The notes under the pieces were generated by a model. That model was given only the letters and a program-made list of their open reading frames with translations. It made no database searches and was not told the DNA's origin. A stretch of 11,041 nt of DNA from an uncultured Pseudomonadota bacterium. Lineage in GTDB: Bacteria; Pseudomonadota; Gammaproteobacteria; Burkholderiales; Rhodocyclaceae. The stretch covers positions 1 to 11,041 of the forward strand of contig CAJAHZ010000151.1 in the NCBI GenBank assembly GCA_903939665.1. Reading direction: 5' to 3'. This document shows positions 1 to 6,033 of this stretch, piece by piece; position 1 is the first letter of the stretch; every line of letters begins with the position of its first letter. The translations under genes were made by a program, and so were the position numbers.

Positions 1-1
1 C

Positions 2-436
2 GACTACGCCGGATTCAACCTCTTCGTCGGCGATGGCCGGCGGCTCGGCTATTACGCCAACCGCGGCAAAGGGCCGCTCTGGCTCGCGCCCGGCATCTAC
101 GGCCTGTCCAACCATCTGCTCGACACGCCCTGGCCGAAACTTGCATCGGCCAAAACGGCATTCGCCAAAGCGCTGACCGGCTTGCCGACGCAAACCCCGT
201 TCTTCGATCTGCTTGCCGACCGTGAAATCGTTCCCGACGCGCACCTGCCTGAAACCGGCGTACCGCTTGACTGGGAGCGCATCCTCTCCGCCGTCTTCGT
301 CAGTTCGCCGGCCTACGGAACACGCGCTTCAACGCTGCTGACGATACACCGGGAGGGTCAGGTAACGCTCACCGAGCGCAGCTTCGGCCCTGACGCAACG
401 CCGCTCGGCGCGGTGCAGGAAGGCTTTCAGCAATGA
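2..436 (+). CDS. TANGO2/NRDE family protein, 3' part (5' end outside window)
   Basis: An open frame runs in from the left edge and ends at TGA 434-436, giving the last 144 residues of a protein. The segment GLSNHLLDTPWPK near the start, following a YYANRG...L..GIYGLSNH pattern, is the conserved core signature of the TANGO2/NRDE family (once called Ser/Thr-rich protein T10). Family members are usually about 250-270 residues, so roughly the first 110 residues, including the Asn-Arg-Asp-Glu motif that names the family, lie upstream. The C-terminal part (PLDWERILSAVFV...YGTRASTLLTI...ERSF) also fits: bacterial members keep the YGTR(S/A)ST motif here. The biochemical role in bacteria is unsettled; the eukaryotic homologue has been linked to haem or lipid handling. 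The gene converges on the vapC-like toxin gene with 24 bases between the two stops. Confidence 0.85.
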   Translation, partial: DYAGFNLFVGDGRRLGYYANRGKGPLWLAPGIYGLSNHLLDTPWPKLASAKTAFAKALTGLPTQTPFFDLLADREIVPDAHLPETGVPLDWERILSAVFVSSPAYGTRASTLLTIHREGQVTLTERSFGPDATPLGAVQEGFQQ

Positions 437-460
437 TCCGCTGGCGGCAATGGCAGATAA

Positions 461-874
461 TCAACTCGACCAAGGATTGAAAAGCTGCACAGGCAAGCCC
501 GCGAAATCCTTCACATTACGGGTCACCAGCACCAGGTCATGCGACAGCGCTGTCGCGGCCAGCAGGCTATCGATGGCAGGCAACGGGCGCCCCGCCGCAG
601 CGACCAGCCGCCCCCAGCGGTCTGCCACCGGGCCATCGATACTCAGGATGCGTCCCGTAAAATAGGTCGGCAGATCAGTTTCCAGCCAATCGAGCAGGGT
701 CTGACGGCGCATCTCGTCGCTGACGCCTTCAATGCCTTTGCGGATTTCACCCAAGGTCAGCACGCTTAAATACAGCGTTGCTGGCGGACGCTGGGAAAAC
801 CAGCCAACAACGCCGGGATCGGGAAGCTTTCGCCTCAACTCCGAGAGGGCATTGGTGTCCAGCAGATAACTCAA
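461..874 (-). CDS. VapC-family PIN-domain toxin (type II toxin-antitoxin)
   Basis: This 137-residue protein is a complete PIN domain, a Mg-dependent ribonuclease that in VapC toxins cuts tRNA or rRNA and stops translation. The acidic active-site residues are visible: Asp6 in LLDTNALSE, Glu43 in LTLGEIRKG, Asp102 in LPAIDSLLAATAL, and the terminal TRNVKDF motif (Asn120, Asp123). The arrangement is that of the VapC/FitB group. The chosen start is TTG (874-872), which overlaps the antitoxin stop as TTGA; on the coding strand GAGGTG lies 5 bases upstream of it and no ATG sits at the right place. Translation is therefore probably coupled to the antitoxin gene just before it. All catalytic residues are present, so the toxin is likely active. 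The cellular RNA target cannot be read from sequence. Confidence 0.92.
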   Translation of the reverse strand: MSYLLDTNALSELRRKLPDPGVVGWFSQRPPATLYLSVLTLGEIRKGIEGVSDEMRRQTLLDWLETDLPTYFTGRILSIDGPVADRWGRLVAAAGRPLPAIDSLLAATALSHDLVLVTRNVKDFAGLPVQLFNPWSS

Positions 875-1119
875 AATGACACCTCGCGAACCAGACTGCG
901 GTCGCGCTCGAAATCAATGTCTTCGGCGCCAGAAAGCGGCGAACGGCGCATGAAATCCACCAGCGAATCCTGATTTTTCGCCAGACGATCAAAGGTATCC
1001 CGCGAAACGACAACCGCCACCGATTTGCCATGCAAAGTAATGTCCTGCGGCTGATTCTGGGCGCTTTTGACCAATTCTGACATTCTCGCCTTGGCGTCCT
1101 GCATTTGCCATGTTCTCAT
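871..1119 (-). CDS. Phd/YefM-family antitoxin
   Basis: This 82-residue protein is the antidote for the PIN toxin that follows. The N-terminal half matches the Phd/YefM DNA-binding fold: WQMQDAKARMSELV, then ITLHGKSVAVVVSRDTFDRL. The C-terminal third (DSLVDFMRRSPLSG...FERDRSLVREVSF) is the usual toxin-wrapping tail in this family. The start is ATG at 1119-1117 with GGGAG 7 bases upstream. The stop TGA (873-871) is shared with the toxin start, so antitoxin is translated first, as normal for type II modules. Such antitoxins bind an operator in their own promoter, with toxin as co-repressor; a candidate palindrome lies 17 bases upstream of the start. Strictly, VapC toxins often pair with VapB of other folds, but Phd-type partners are common. 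Confidence 0.92.
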   Translation of the reverse strand: MRTWQMQDAKARMSELVKSAQNQPQDITLHGKSVAVVVSRDTFDRLAKNQDSLVDFMRRSPLSGAEDIDFERDRSLVREVSF

Positions 1120-1135
1120 CGCGGAACTCCCATAA

Positions 1136-1154
1136 TCTGACTAGACAGGTCAGA
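1136..1154. promoter_or_regulatory. candidate operator palindrome of the toxin-antitoxin operon
   Basis: TCTGAC and GTCAGA form 6-base inverted arms around a 7-base centre, 17 bases upstream of the antitoxin ATG. Phd/YefM antitoxins bind short palindromes at this location to autoregulate. Promoter hexamers are poor: on the minus strand GATTAT and TAAACT are the only -10-like strings and neither has a good -35. The assignment rests on position and symmetry only. Confidence 0.4.
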
Positions 1155-1209
1155 GTTTAGTCGATCTGAGATCTTTTTAGAAGTACCGGCATCGCCCACT
1201 GCAGATAGT

Positions 1210-1701
1210 TCAGTCTTCGCAAATCTCCACCGGCGTGTAGGGCGCAACCAGGTCAAACAGTTCGACGATCTCGGCGTTGCGCATGCGGATGCAGCCGTGC
1301 GAGCCGGGAGCGCCCATCTCGGCCTGATCCGGGCTGCCGTGAATGTAGATATAGCGGCGCATCGTATCGACGCTTCCCAAGCGGTTGCGCTGCGGCTCGC
1401 AGCCCGAAAGCCACAGGATGCGCGTGAGGATCCAGTCGCGACCGGCAAATTGGCTGCCCAGTTCGGGGCTGTAGGTTTCGCCAGTCGGCCTGCGGCGTAC
1501 CAGCACGGTATTCTCGGGCAGACCGGCACCAATCCTGGCGCGGATCAGGTGCCTGCCGCGCGGCGTGCAAAAACTGCCGGAAACCTCGCCGGCCCCGTTG
1601 CTCGCGGTTGAAACGGCGTAGCGCCGCAACACCTGACCGGCCTCGTCGAACAGCGTCAGCGTCTGCTCGCCGATCGAAATACGTATACTTTGCTTCCCCA
1701 C
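1210..1701 (-). CDS. L,D-transpeptidase (YkuD domain), no visible signal peptide
   Basis: The 163-residue product is essentially a bare YkuD domain. The catalytic signature is intact: His121 in YIYIHGSPDQ and the SHGCIRM motif with His135 and nucleophile Cys137. Enzymes of this fold make 3-3 peptidoglycan cross-links or attach proteins to meso-diaminopimelate in the periplasm. The N-terminus (MGKQSIRISIGEQTLTLFDE) starts directly with the first beta strand; no hydrophobic export segment or lipobox is seen, and none appears in this frame before the tadA stop. The start is GTG at 1701-1699, with GGGAG 8 bases upstream inside the end of tadA; only 2 bases separate it from the tadA stop, so the two genes are co-transcribed and probably co-translated. 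It could be a cytoplasmic enzyme acting on a precursor or recycled muropeptide, or be exported by an unrecognised route. The fold and active site are certain; the substrate is not. Confidence 0.9.
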   Translation of the reverse strand: MGKQSIRISIGEQTLTLFDEAGQVLRRYAVSTASNGAGEVSGSFCTPRGRHLIRARIGAGLPENTVLVRRRPTGETYSPELGSQFAGRDWILTRILWLSGCEPQRNRLGSVDTMRRYIYIHGSPDQAEMGAPGSHGCIRMRNAEIVELFDLVAPYTPVEICED

Positions 1702-1703
1702 GG

Positions 1704-2165
1704 CTATTGCTCCCGTTTGGCGCGCCGTGCGGCAAAGAAATCCGAAAGCAACCGACCGCAGTCATCGGCCAGAACGCCGCCGAGCACTGCGGAATGGTGA
1801 TTCAGCCGCTCGACGGCGAACAGATCGACGACGCTGCCATGCACGCCGGTCTTGTAGTCGCGCGCGCCGTAGATCACCCGCGCCAGCCGCGCATGCAGGA
1901 TCGCTCCGGCACACATGGCACAGGGCTCCAGTGTCACGAACAGTTCGCAACCGGGCAAGCGATAATTCTCCAGATTGCGCCCGGCGTCGCGCAGCGCGGC
2001 AATCTCCGCGTGCGCGGTCGGGTCGCTTTCGCCAATCGGCGAATTGAAGCCACGCCCGACGATCACCCCGTCACGCACCACCAGCGCGCCCACCGGCACT
2101 TCGCCCAGGCACTCCGCAGAACGCGCCAGAGACAGCGCCTCGCGCATAAAGAATTCATCGTTCAT
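1704..2165 (-). CDS. tadA: tRNA-specific adenosine deaminase TadA
   Basis: TadA converts adenosine 34 to inosine in the anticodon of tRNA-Arg(ACG), letting one tRNA read CGU, CGC and CGA; it is usually essential. The 153-residue length is typical. The zinc deaminase signature is complete: His52 and proton-shuttle Glu54 in PTAHAEIAALRDA, and Cys82 and Cys85 in TLEPCAMCAGAI. GEVPVGALVV and the ARVIYGARDYKTG segment are further family hallmarks that separate it from guanine or cytosine deaminases. The start is ATG 2165-2163; no clear Shine-Dalgarno is adjacent, and a TAAAAT string ends 6 bases before it. It is the first gene of a unit with the L,D-transpeptidase and is divergent from the SNF2 ATPase gene across a 103-base spacer. 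Confidence 0.96.
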   Translation of the reverse strand: MNDEFFMREALSLARSAECLGEVPVGALVVRDGVIVGRGFNSPIGESDPTAHAEIAALRDAGRNLENYRLPGCELFVTLEPCAMCAGAILHARLARVIYGARDYKTGVHGSVVDLFAVERLNHHSAVLGGVLADDCGRLLSDFFAARRAKREQ

Positions 2166-2268
2166 CGGGCGATTTTACCTGAGGACGATCACCTAGCGCG
2201 GAAGCTTCTGGCGGCGATTTCATCGCAATTGACCCATCGACGGCTCAGTGAAAGCTAAAATATCGGCC
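2166..2268. promoter_or_regulatory. divergent promoter region between tadA and the SNF2 gene
   Basis: This spacer must hold promoters for both directions. Each start codon is preceded by a TAAAAT (-10-like, 5 of 6 to TATAAT): at 2256-2261, 7 bases before ATG 2269 on the plus strand, and at 2172-2177 (as ATTTTA), 6 bases before the tadA ATG on the minus strand. TTGACC at 2229-2234 resembles a -35 box but is 21 bases from the plus-strand TAAAAT, longer than the usual 16-18. Neither gene has an obvious Shine-Dalgarno. Confidence 0.35.
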
Positions 2269-4968
2269 ATGCCCAACGCAGCCCCCTGCATTTACCTCTC
2301 GCCCCTGCTGACACCGCATGGTCACTTGCTGTTGACGCCCGATGCCAGCGCCCAACCAATGCCGGAAGCGCTGGCCCAACGCCTTGCCGACGCTTTCACC
2401 CGGGGTGCCGGTTTCGGGCTGCTGCAACTGGGCGCGGCGGAAGTCGGTGCCGCACTGCCGGTCGAACTGGCCTGGTGGCGGGATTTTGCCACGCGCTATG
2501 TCACCGGCCTGTGCGCGACGCCCGAAGGCGGCGACATCGCCGTTGCGGCTCCTGACGAAGCGGCGCTCACCGCACTGCTTGCCGATGTGCCGCCAATGGC
2601 CGGCGCAGAATATCTGACGCTTAACATCCTCGCTCGCCTGTGGGCGGAACTCGATGCGGCATTGCGCGACGAACTTGCCGCCTCCGGGCTCAAGCTGCAG
2701 GATTTCCTCAAGACGTGTCATCCGGCTTGGAATCTGGTCGGTCGGGTGCATTTCAACCTCGCCGAAAATCGCAAGGACGCCGAAGCGCCCTTCGCCTTTC
2801 TCGCCACTTACGCATCGAGTCTGTCGGCCCACGGCAAGGCGCGGCATTTGCCGTTGTCGCAGGCGCTGGCCGAATTTTCCGACGGCAAGAGTCAAGCGCG
2901 CCTCCTCTCCTTGCTGCTCCCGGTGCAACGCGCTGCAGAGCAATGTGACTGGCTGCGCGAGATGGTTGCCGGCGGCGATATTTACCATCCGCTGCGCTGG
3001 ATGCCGGCTGACGCTTTTCAATTTCTTACCGACGTGCCAAAGCTCGAAGCCGCCGGTATTGTCGTCCGAGTACCCGGCGCTTGGCAGGCGGGCCGTCCGG
3101 CACGACCGCGGGTGAGCGCCAGCGTGGGCGCGCGGCCACCATCGGCGCTCGGCAAGGATGCGCTGCTCGATTTCAGCATGGCAATGACGCTTGATGGCGA
3201 GCGGCTCGATGCCGCAGAAATCAAGGCGCTGCTGGCGAATGGCGATGGCCTGCAACTGATCCGGGGGCGCTGGATTGAGGTCGATCACAAGCGACTGGCG
3301 CGCATGCTGGCGCGCTTCCAGTCGATAGAGCAGACAGCGGCGCAAAACGGCCTGTCGTTTGCTGACGCCATGCGGCTGGTGGCCGGCGCCACGCTGGATC
3401 AGGCAAACGACCCTGCCGATGCTGACTGGTCGACCATTTCCGCTGGCCCGTGGCTGGCCGAAACCTTGCTGGGTCTGCGCCAGCCGGAAGGTTTGGCGAA
3501 AATAGACCCCGGCGTCGAACTCAAGGCCACGCTGCGGCCTTATCAGGAGGCCGGATTGCGCTGGCTCTATCTGCTGACGCGGCTGCGTCTGGGCGCTTGC
3601 CTTGCCGACGATATGGGTCTGGGCAAAACCATTCAGGTACTGGCCTTGCTGCTCGTGCTCAAGCGCGAACAAGGCGAATCGGCTGTCGTTCGCCCCAGCG
3701 TGCTGATTGCTCCCGCCTCGTTGCTCGCCAACTGGGCTGCCGAGGCGGAGCGCTTCACGCCCAGCCTGCGCCTGCTGATAGCGCACCCATCCGCCATGCC
3801 GGGCATCGCGTTGCGCACGCTTGATGCCACCGCCTTGAACGGTGTCGATCTGGTCATCACCAGCTACGGCTCGCTATTGCGTTCACCGGGGTTGGCGGGC
3901 GTCGAGTGGCGGTTGGCCGTGCTCGACGAAGCGCAGGCAATCAAGAACCCCAGTGCCAAGCAGACCCAACAGGTGAAAAAGCTAAAGGCCGACGCACGCA
4001 TCGCGCTGACCGGAACGCCGGTCGAAAACCGGCTTTCCGACCTGTGGTCGATCTTCGACTTCACGCATCCCGGATTACTCGGGTCGAGCAAGGCCTTCAC
4101 CGACTTTTCCAAACGTCTGGCCAGCGCCGAGCACTTCGGCCCGCTGCGTACGCTGGTTCGCCCCTACATCCTGCGGCGTTTGAAAACCGACAAGCGGGTG
4201 ATCTCCGATCTGCCGGACAAAACCGAACTCAAGGCCTGGTGCCACCTTAGCCCCGCGCAGGCAGCGCTTTATCAACAAGGTGTCAAAGAACTTGCGGCGG
4301 CACTCGAAGCAGCTGAAGGAATCGGTCGAAAAGGGGTGGTGCTGGCGTTCCTTATGCGCTTCAAGCAGATCTGCAACCATCCCTCGCAATGGCTGGGCGA
4401 CGGGGCATGGCGCGCCGAGGACAGCGGCAAGTTTGCTCGCCTGCGCGAACTGGTCGAAGTCATCGCCGCCAAGCAGGAAAAAGTGCTGGTGTTCACCCAG
4501 TTCCGAGAAACCACTGAACCGCTGGCGGCCCTTCTGGGCAGCATCTTCGGTCGCGATGGCCTGGTGCTGCATGGCGGCACGCCGGTTGCCAGGCGCCGCG
4601 AACTGGTCAGGCGTTTCCAGGAGGACGAGTTGACGCCGTTTTTCGTGCTCTCGCTCAAGGCTGGCGGAGCCGGGCTAAACCTCACCGCAGCTTCGCATGT
4701 GATCCACTTCGACCGCTGGTGGAATCCCGCCGTGGAAAATCAGGCCACCGACCGGGCGTTCCGCATCGGCCAGCAACGCAACGTACTTGTGCACAAGTTT
4801 ATCTGCCGCGGCACCATCGAGAATCGTATTGATCAGTTGATCGAATCAAAACGGCAACTGGCGGACGATGTGCTTGAAGGCGGCGCGGAAGTCCGCCTCA
4901 CCGAAATGAGCGATCGTGAACTGCTCGATCTGGTCAAGCTCGACCTCAACGCAGCACAGGAAAGCTGA
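2269..4968 (+). CDS. SNF2-family DEAD/DEAH-box ATPase (bacterial SWI2/SNF2 helicase-like)
   Basis: This 899-residue protein is a bacterial SNF2 ATPase, a double-stranded nucleic-acid translocase rather than a strand-separating helicase. The N-terminal 400 residues are the bacterial SNF2-associated region; DFSMAMTLDGERL (about 301-313) followed by LQLIRGRWIEVD matches the SNF2 N-terminal/DUF3670 type. The ATPase core is complete: LRPYQEAGLRWL near 422, Walker A DDMGLGKT 447-454, DEAQ box 553-556 (Gln is usual in bacterial members), TGTPVENR near 581, LVFTQFRE near 742, LHGGTP near 766, and LKAGGAGLNL to RIGQQ with arginine fingers near 829 and 832 (RIGQ 832-835). ATG 2269 is preferred because homologues begin close to the IYLSPLLTPHG segment; an in-frame GTG at 2248 would add 7 residues. 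It is followed after 25 bases by the SWIM protein. Proposed roles are chromosome remodelling or repair; no substrate can be read here. Confidence 0.93.
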   Translation: MPNAAPCIYLSPLLTPHGHLLLTPDASAQPMPEALAQRLADAFTRGAGFGLLQLGAAEVGAALPVELAWWRDFATRYVTGLCATPEGGDIAVAAPDEAALTALLADVPPMAGAEYLTLNILARLWAELDAALRDELAASGLKLQDFLKTCHPAWNLVGRVHFNLAENRKDAEAPFAFLATYASSLSAHGKARHLPLSQALAEFSDGKSQARLLSLLLPVQRAAEQCDWLREMVAGGDIYHPLRWMPADAFQFLTDVPKLEAAGIVVRVPGAWQAGRPARPRVSASVGARPPSALGKDALLDFSMAMTLDGERLDAAEIKALLANGDGLQLIRGRWIEVDHKRLARMLARFQSIEQTAAQNGLSFADAMRLVAGATLDQANDPADADWSTISAGPWLAETLLGLRQPEGLAKIDPGVELKATLRPYQEAGLRWLYLLTRLRLGACLADDMGLGKTIQVLALLLVLKREQGESAVVRPSVLIAPASLLANWAAEAERFTPSLRLLIAHPSAMPGIALRTLDATALNGVDLVITSYGSLLRSPGLAGVEWRLAVLDEAQAIKNPSAKQTQQVKKLKADARIALTGTPVENRLSDLWSIFDFTHPGLLGSSKAFTDFSKRLASAEHFGPLRTLVRPYILRRLKTDKRVISDLPDKTELKAWCHLSPAQAALYQQGVKELAAALEAAEGIGRKGVVLAFLMRFKQICNHPSQWLGDGAWRAEDSGKFARLRELVEVIAAKQEKVLVFTQFRETTEPLAALLGSIFGRDGLVLHGGTPVARRRELVRRFQEDELTPFFVLSLKAGGAGLNLTAASHVIHFDRWWNPAVENQATDRAFRIGQQRNVLVHKFICRGTIENRIDQLIESKRQLADDVLEGGAEVRLTEMSDRELLDLVKLDLNAAQES

Positions 4969-4993
4969 TCGTCAGGCATCAGGGAGAAAATGA

Positions 4994-5899
4994 ATGAGCT
5001 ACTACGGATGGAAACCCTACGTTTCGGTTGCCGAGCGCCGAAAAAAGTCCGAGAAGGCCGCCGCCAAGGCCACCAAAGGAGGCGCCAGCCTGTCGCCGGT
5101 TGCACCGTATCGCGGGGCGATCGCCAAAACCTTCTGGGGCAAGGCCTGGTGCGACAACCTCGAGCGTTACAGCGACTATGCAAATCGCCTGCCGCGTGGG
5201 CGCACCTATGTACGCAACGGCTCGGTCATCGATCTGCGCGTCGGTGCCGGCGAGGTCAAGGCACAGGTCATGGGTTCCAGCCTCTACCAAGTGCTTGTCA
5301 CCATTGCTACGGTTTCCGAAAAACAATGGCGGGCCGTCGGTGCCGATTGCGCCAGTTCGATCAATTCGCTGGTCGAACTGTTGCAGGGAAAACTCTCCAA
5401 AGCCGTGATGGAGCGCATCTGCATGCCTGGCACGGGGCTCTTTCCGGCACCGAAGGAAATAAAATTCACCTGTAGCTGCCCGGACTCTGCCGCAATGTGC
5501 AAGCACGTCGCTGCCGTGTTCTACGGCGTCGGTGCGCGCCTCGACGCGCAACCCGAACTCTTGTTCAATTTGCGTCGGGTCGATGCCAGGGATCTTGTTG
5601 CTCAAGCCGGTACCGGCTTGTCAAAGACCGGCAAGGCACCCGCCAGAAGCAAGATACTTGACGATTCACTGATGGCTGACGTGTTCGGTATCGAGGTTGA
5701 CGAAATACCGCCGCCACGACATCCGCAAAAGCCTGAGAAACCGGTGCTCAAGAAGTCCGCGCCGAAGAAGGTCGTGAAGTCCGCCGTCGCGACGGTCGCC
5801 AAGCCTGCTCCGCCAAAAAAGACAAGGGCTGCCGCCAAACCGCCCGCGCCAGCAAAACCCCTTGCCAAACCGCGCAAAGCAGCCGTCGGCAAGGCGTAG
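4994..5899 (+). CDS. SWIM zinc-finger protein with Lys/Pro/Ala-rich C-terminal tail
   Basis: The 301-residue product carries a SWIM zinc finger, CSCPDSAAMCKH, with ligands Cys160, Cys162, Cys169 and His171 (CxC-x6-CxH). SWIM domains bind nucleic acid or protein and were described in SNF2 ATPases, plant transposase-like proteins and bacterial operons with SNF2 genes. The N-terminal region, TFWGKAWCDNLERYSDYANRLPRGRTYVRNG (46-76; read as two adjoining motifs, FWGKAWCDNLE and LPRGRTYVRNG), is the conserved part of stand-alone bacterial SWIM proteins. From about residue 243 the chain becomes a low-complexity basic tail of Lys, Pro and Ala (for example KKTRAAAKPPAPAKP), like histone H1 or bacterial H1-like proteins; it probably adds non-specific DNA binding. 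The start ATG 4994 has AGGGAG 7 bases upstream; an overlapping ATG at 4990 opens another frame and is ignored. It is most likely the partner of the SNF2 ATPase immediately upstream. Confidence 0.92.
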   Translation: MSYYGWKPYVSVAERRKKSEKAAAKATKGGASLSPVAPYRGAIAKTFWGKAWCDNLERYSDYANRLPRGRTYVRNGSVIDLRVGAGEVKAQVMGSSLYQVLVTIATVSEKQWRAVGADCASSINSLVELLQGKLSKAVMERICMPGTGLFPAPKEIKFTCSCPDSAAMCKHVAAVFYGVGARLDAQPELLFNLRRVDARDLVAQAGTGLSKTGKAPARSKILDDSLMADVFGIEVDEIPPPRHPQKPEKPVLKKSAPKKVVKSAVATVAKPAPPKKTRAAAKPPAPAKPLAKPRKAAVGKA

Positions 5900-6033
5900 G
5901 TGATTTTGCGGCTACCTGGGTGCCCATTCTCAACCCGTGGGCCAGATCCTTGGTGCCCCCAAGGGGTTTCCTGCGCGCACAATGCCCTCAGGTTGATCCT
6001 GATGTACCGGGGCAGAACACCACCGCCCCACCC
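5900..6033. terminator. convergent intergenic region with small hairpins, possible terminator
   Basis: The SWIM gene and the hybrid kinase gene end facing each other over these 134 bases, so termination in both directions is expected. Three small inverted repeats are visible: CCTTGG/CCAAGG (5948-5953 and 5959-5964, 5-base loop), TCAGG/CCTGA (5988-5992 and 5998-6002) and GGGGC/GCCCC (6009-6013 and 6025-6029). None is followed by a convincing T-run on either strand, so an intrinsic terminator is not proven. No gene is seen here. Confidence 0.3.

Noticed and set aside
2245..3786. Long minus-strand open frame (513 codons) opposite the SNF2 gene
   Set aside because: It is antisense to a gene with complete SNF2 motifs, its composition is rich in Arg/Gln/Gly as expected from a shadow frame, and no domain is recognisable.
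5948..5964. CCTTGG/CCAAGG hairpin as a definite intrinsic terminator
   Set aside because: The stem is short and followed by only three T residues, so it is listed only as part of a possible terminator region.
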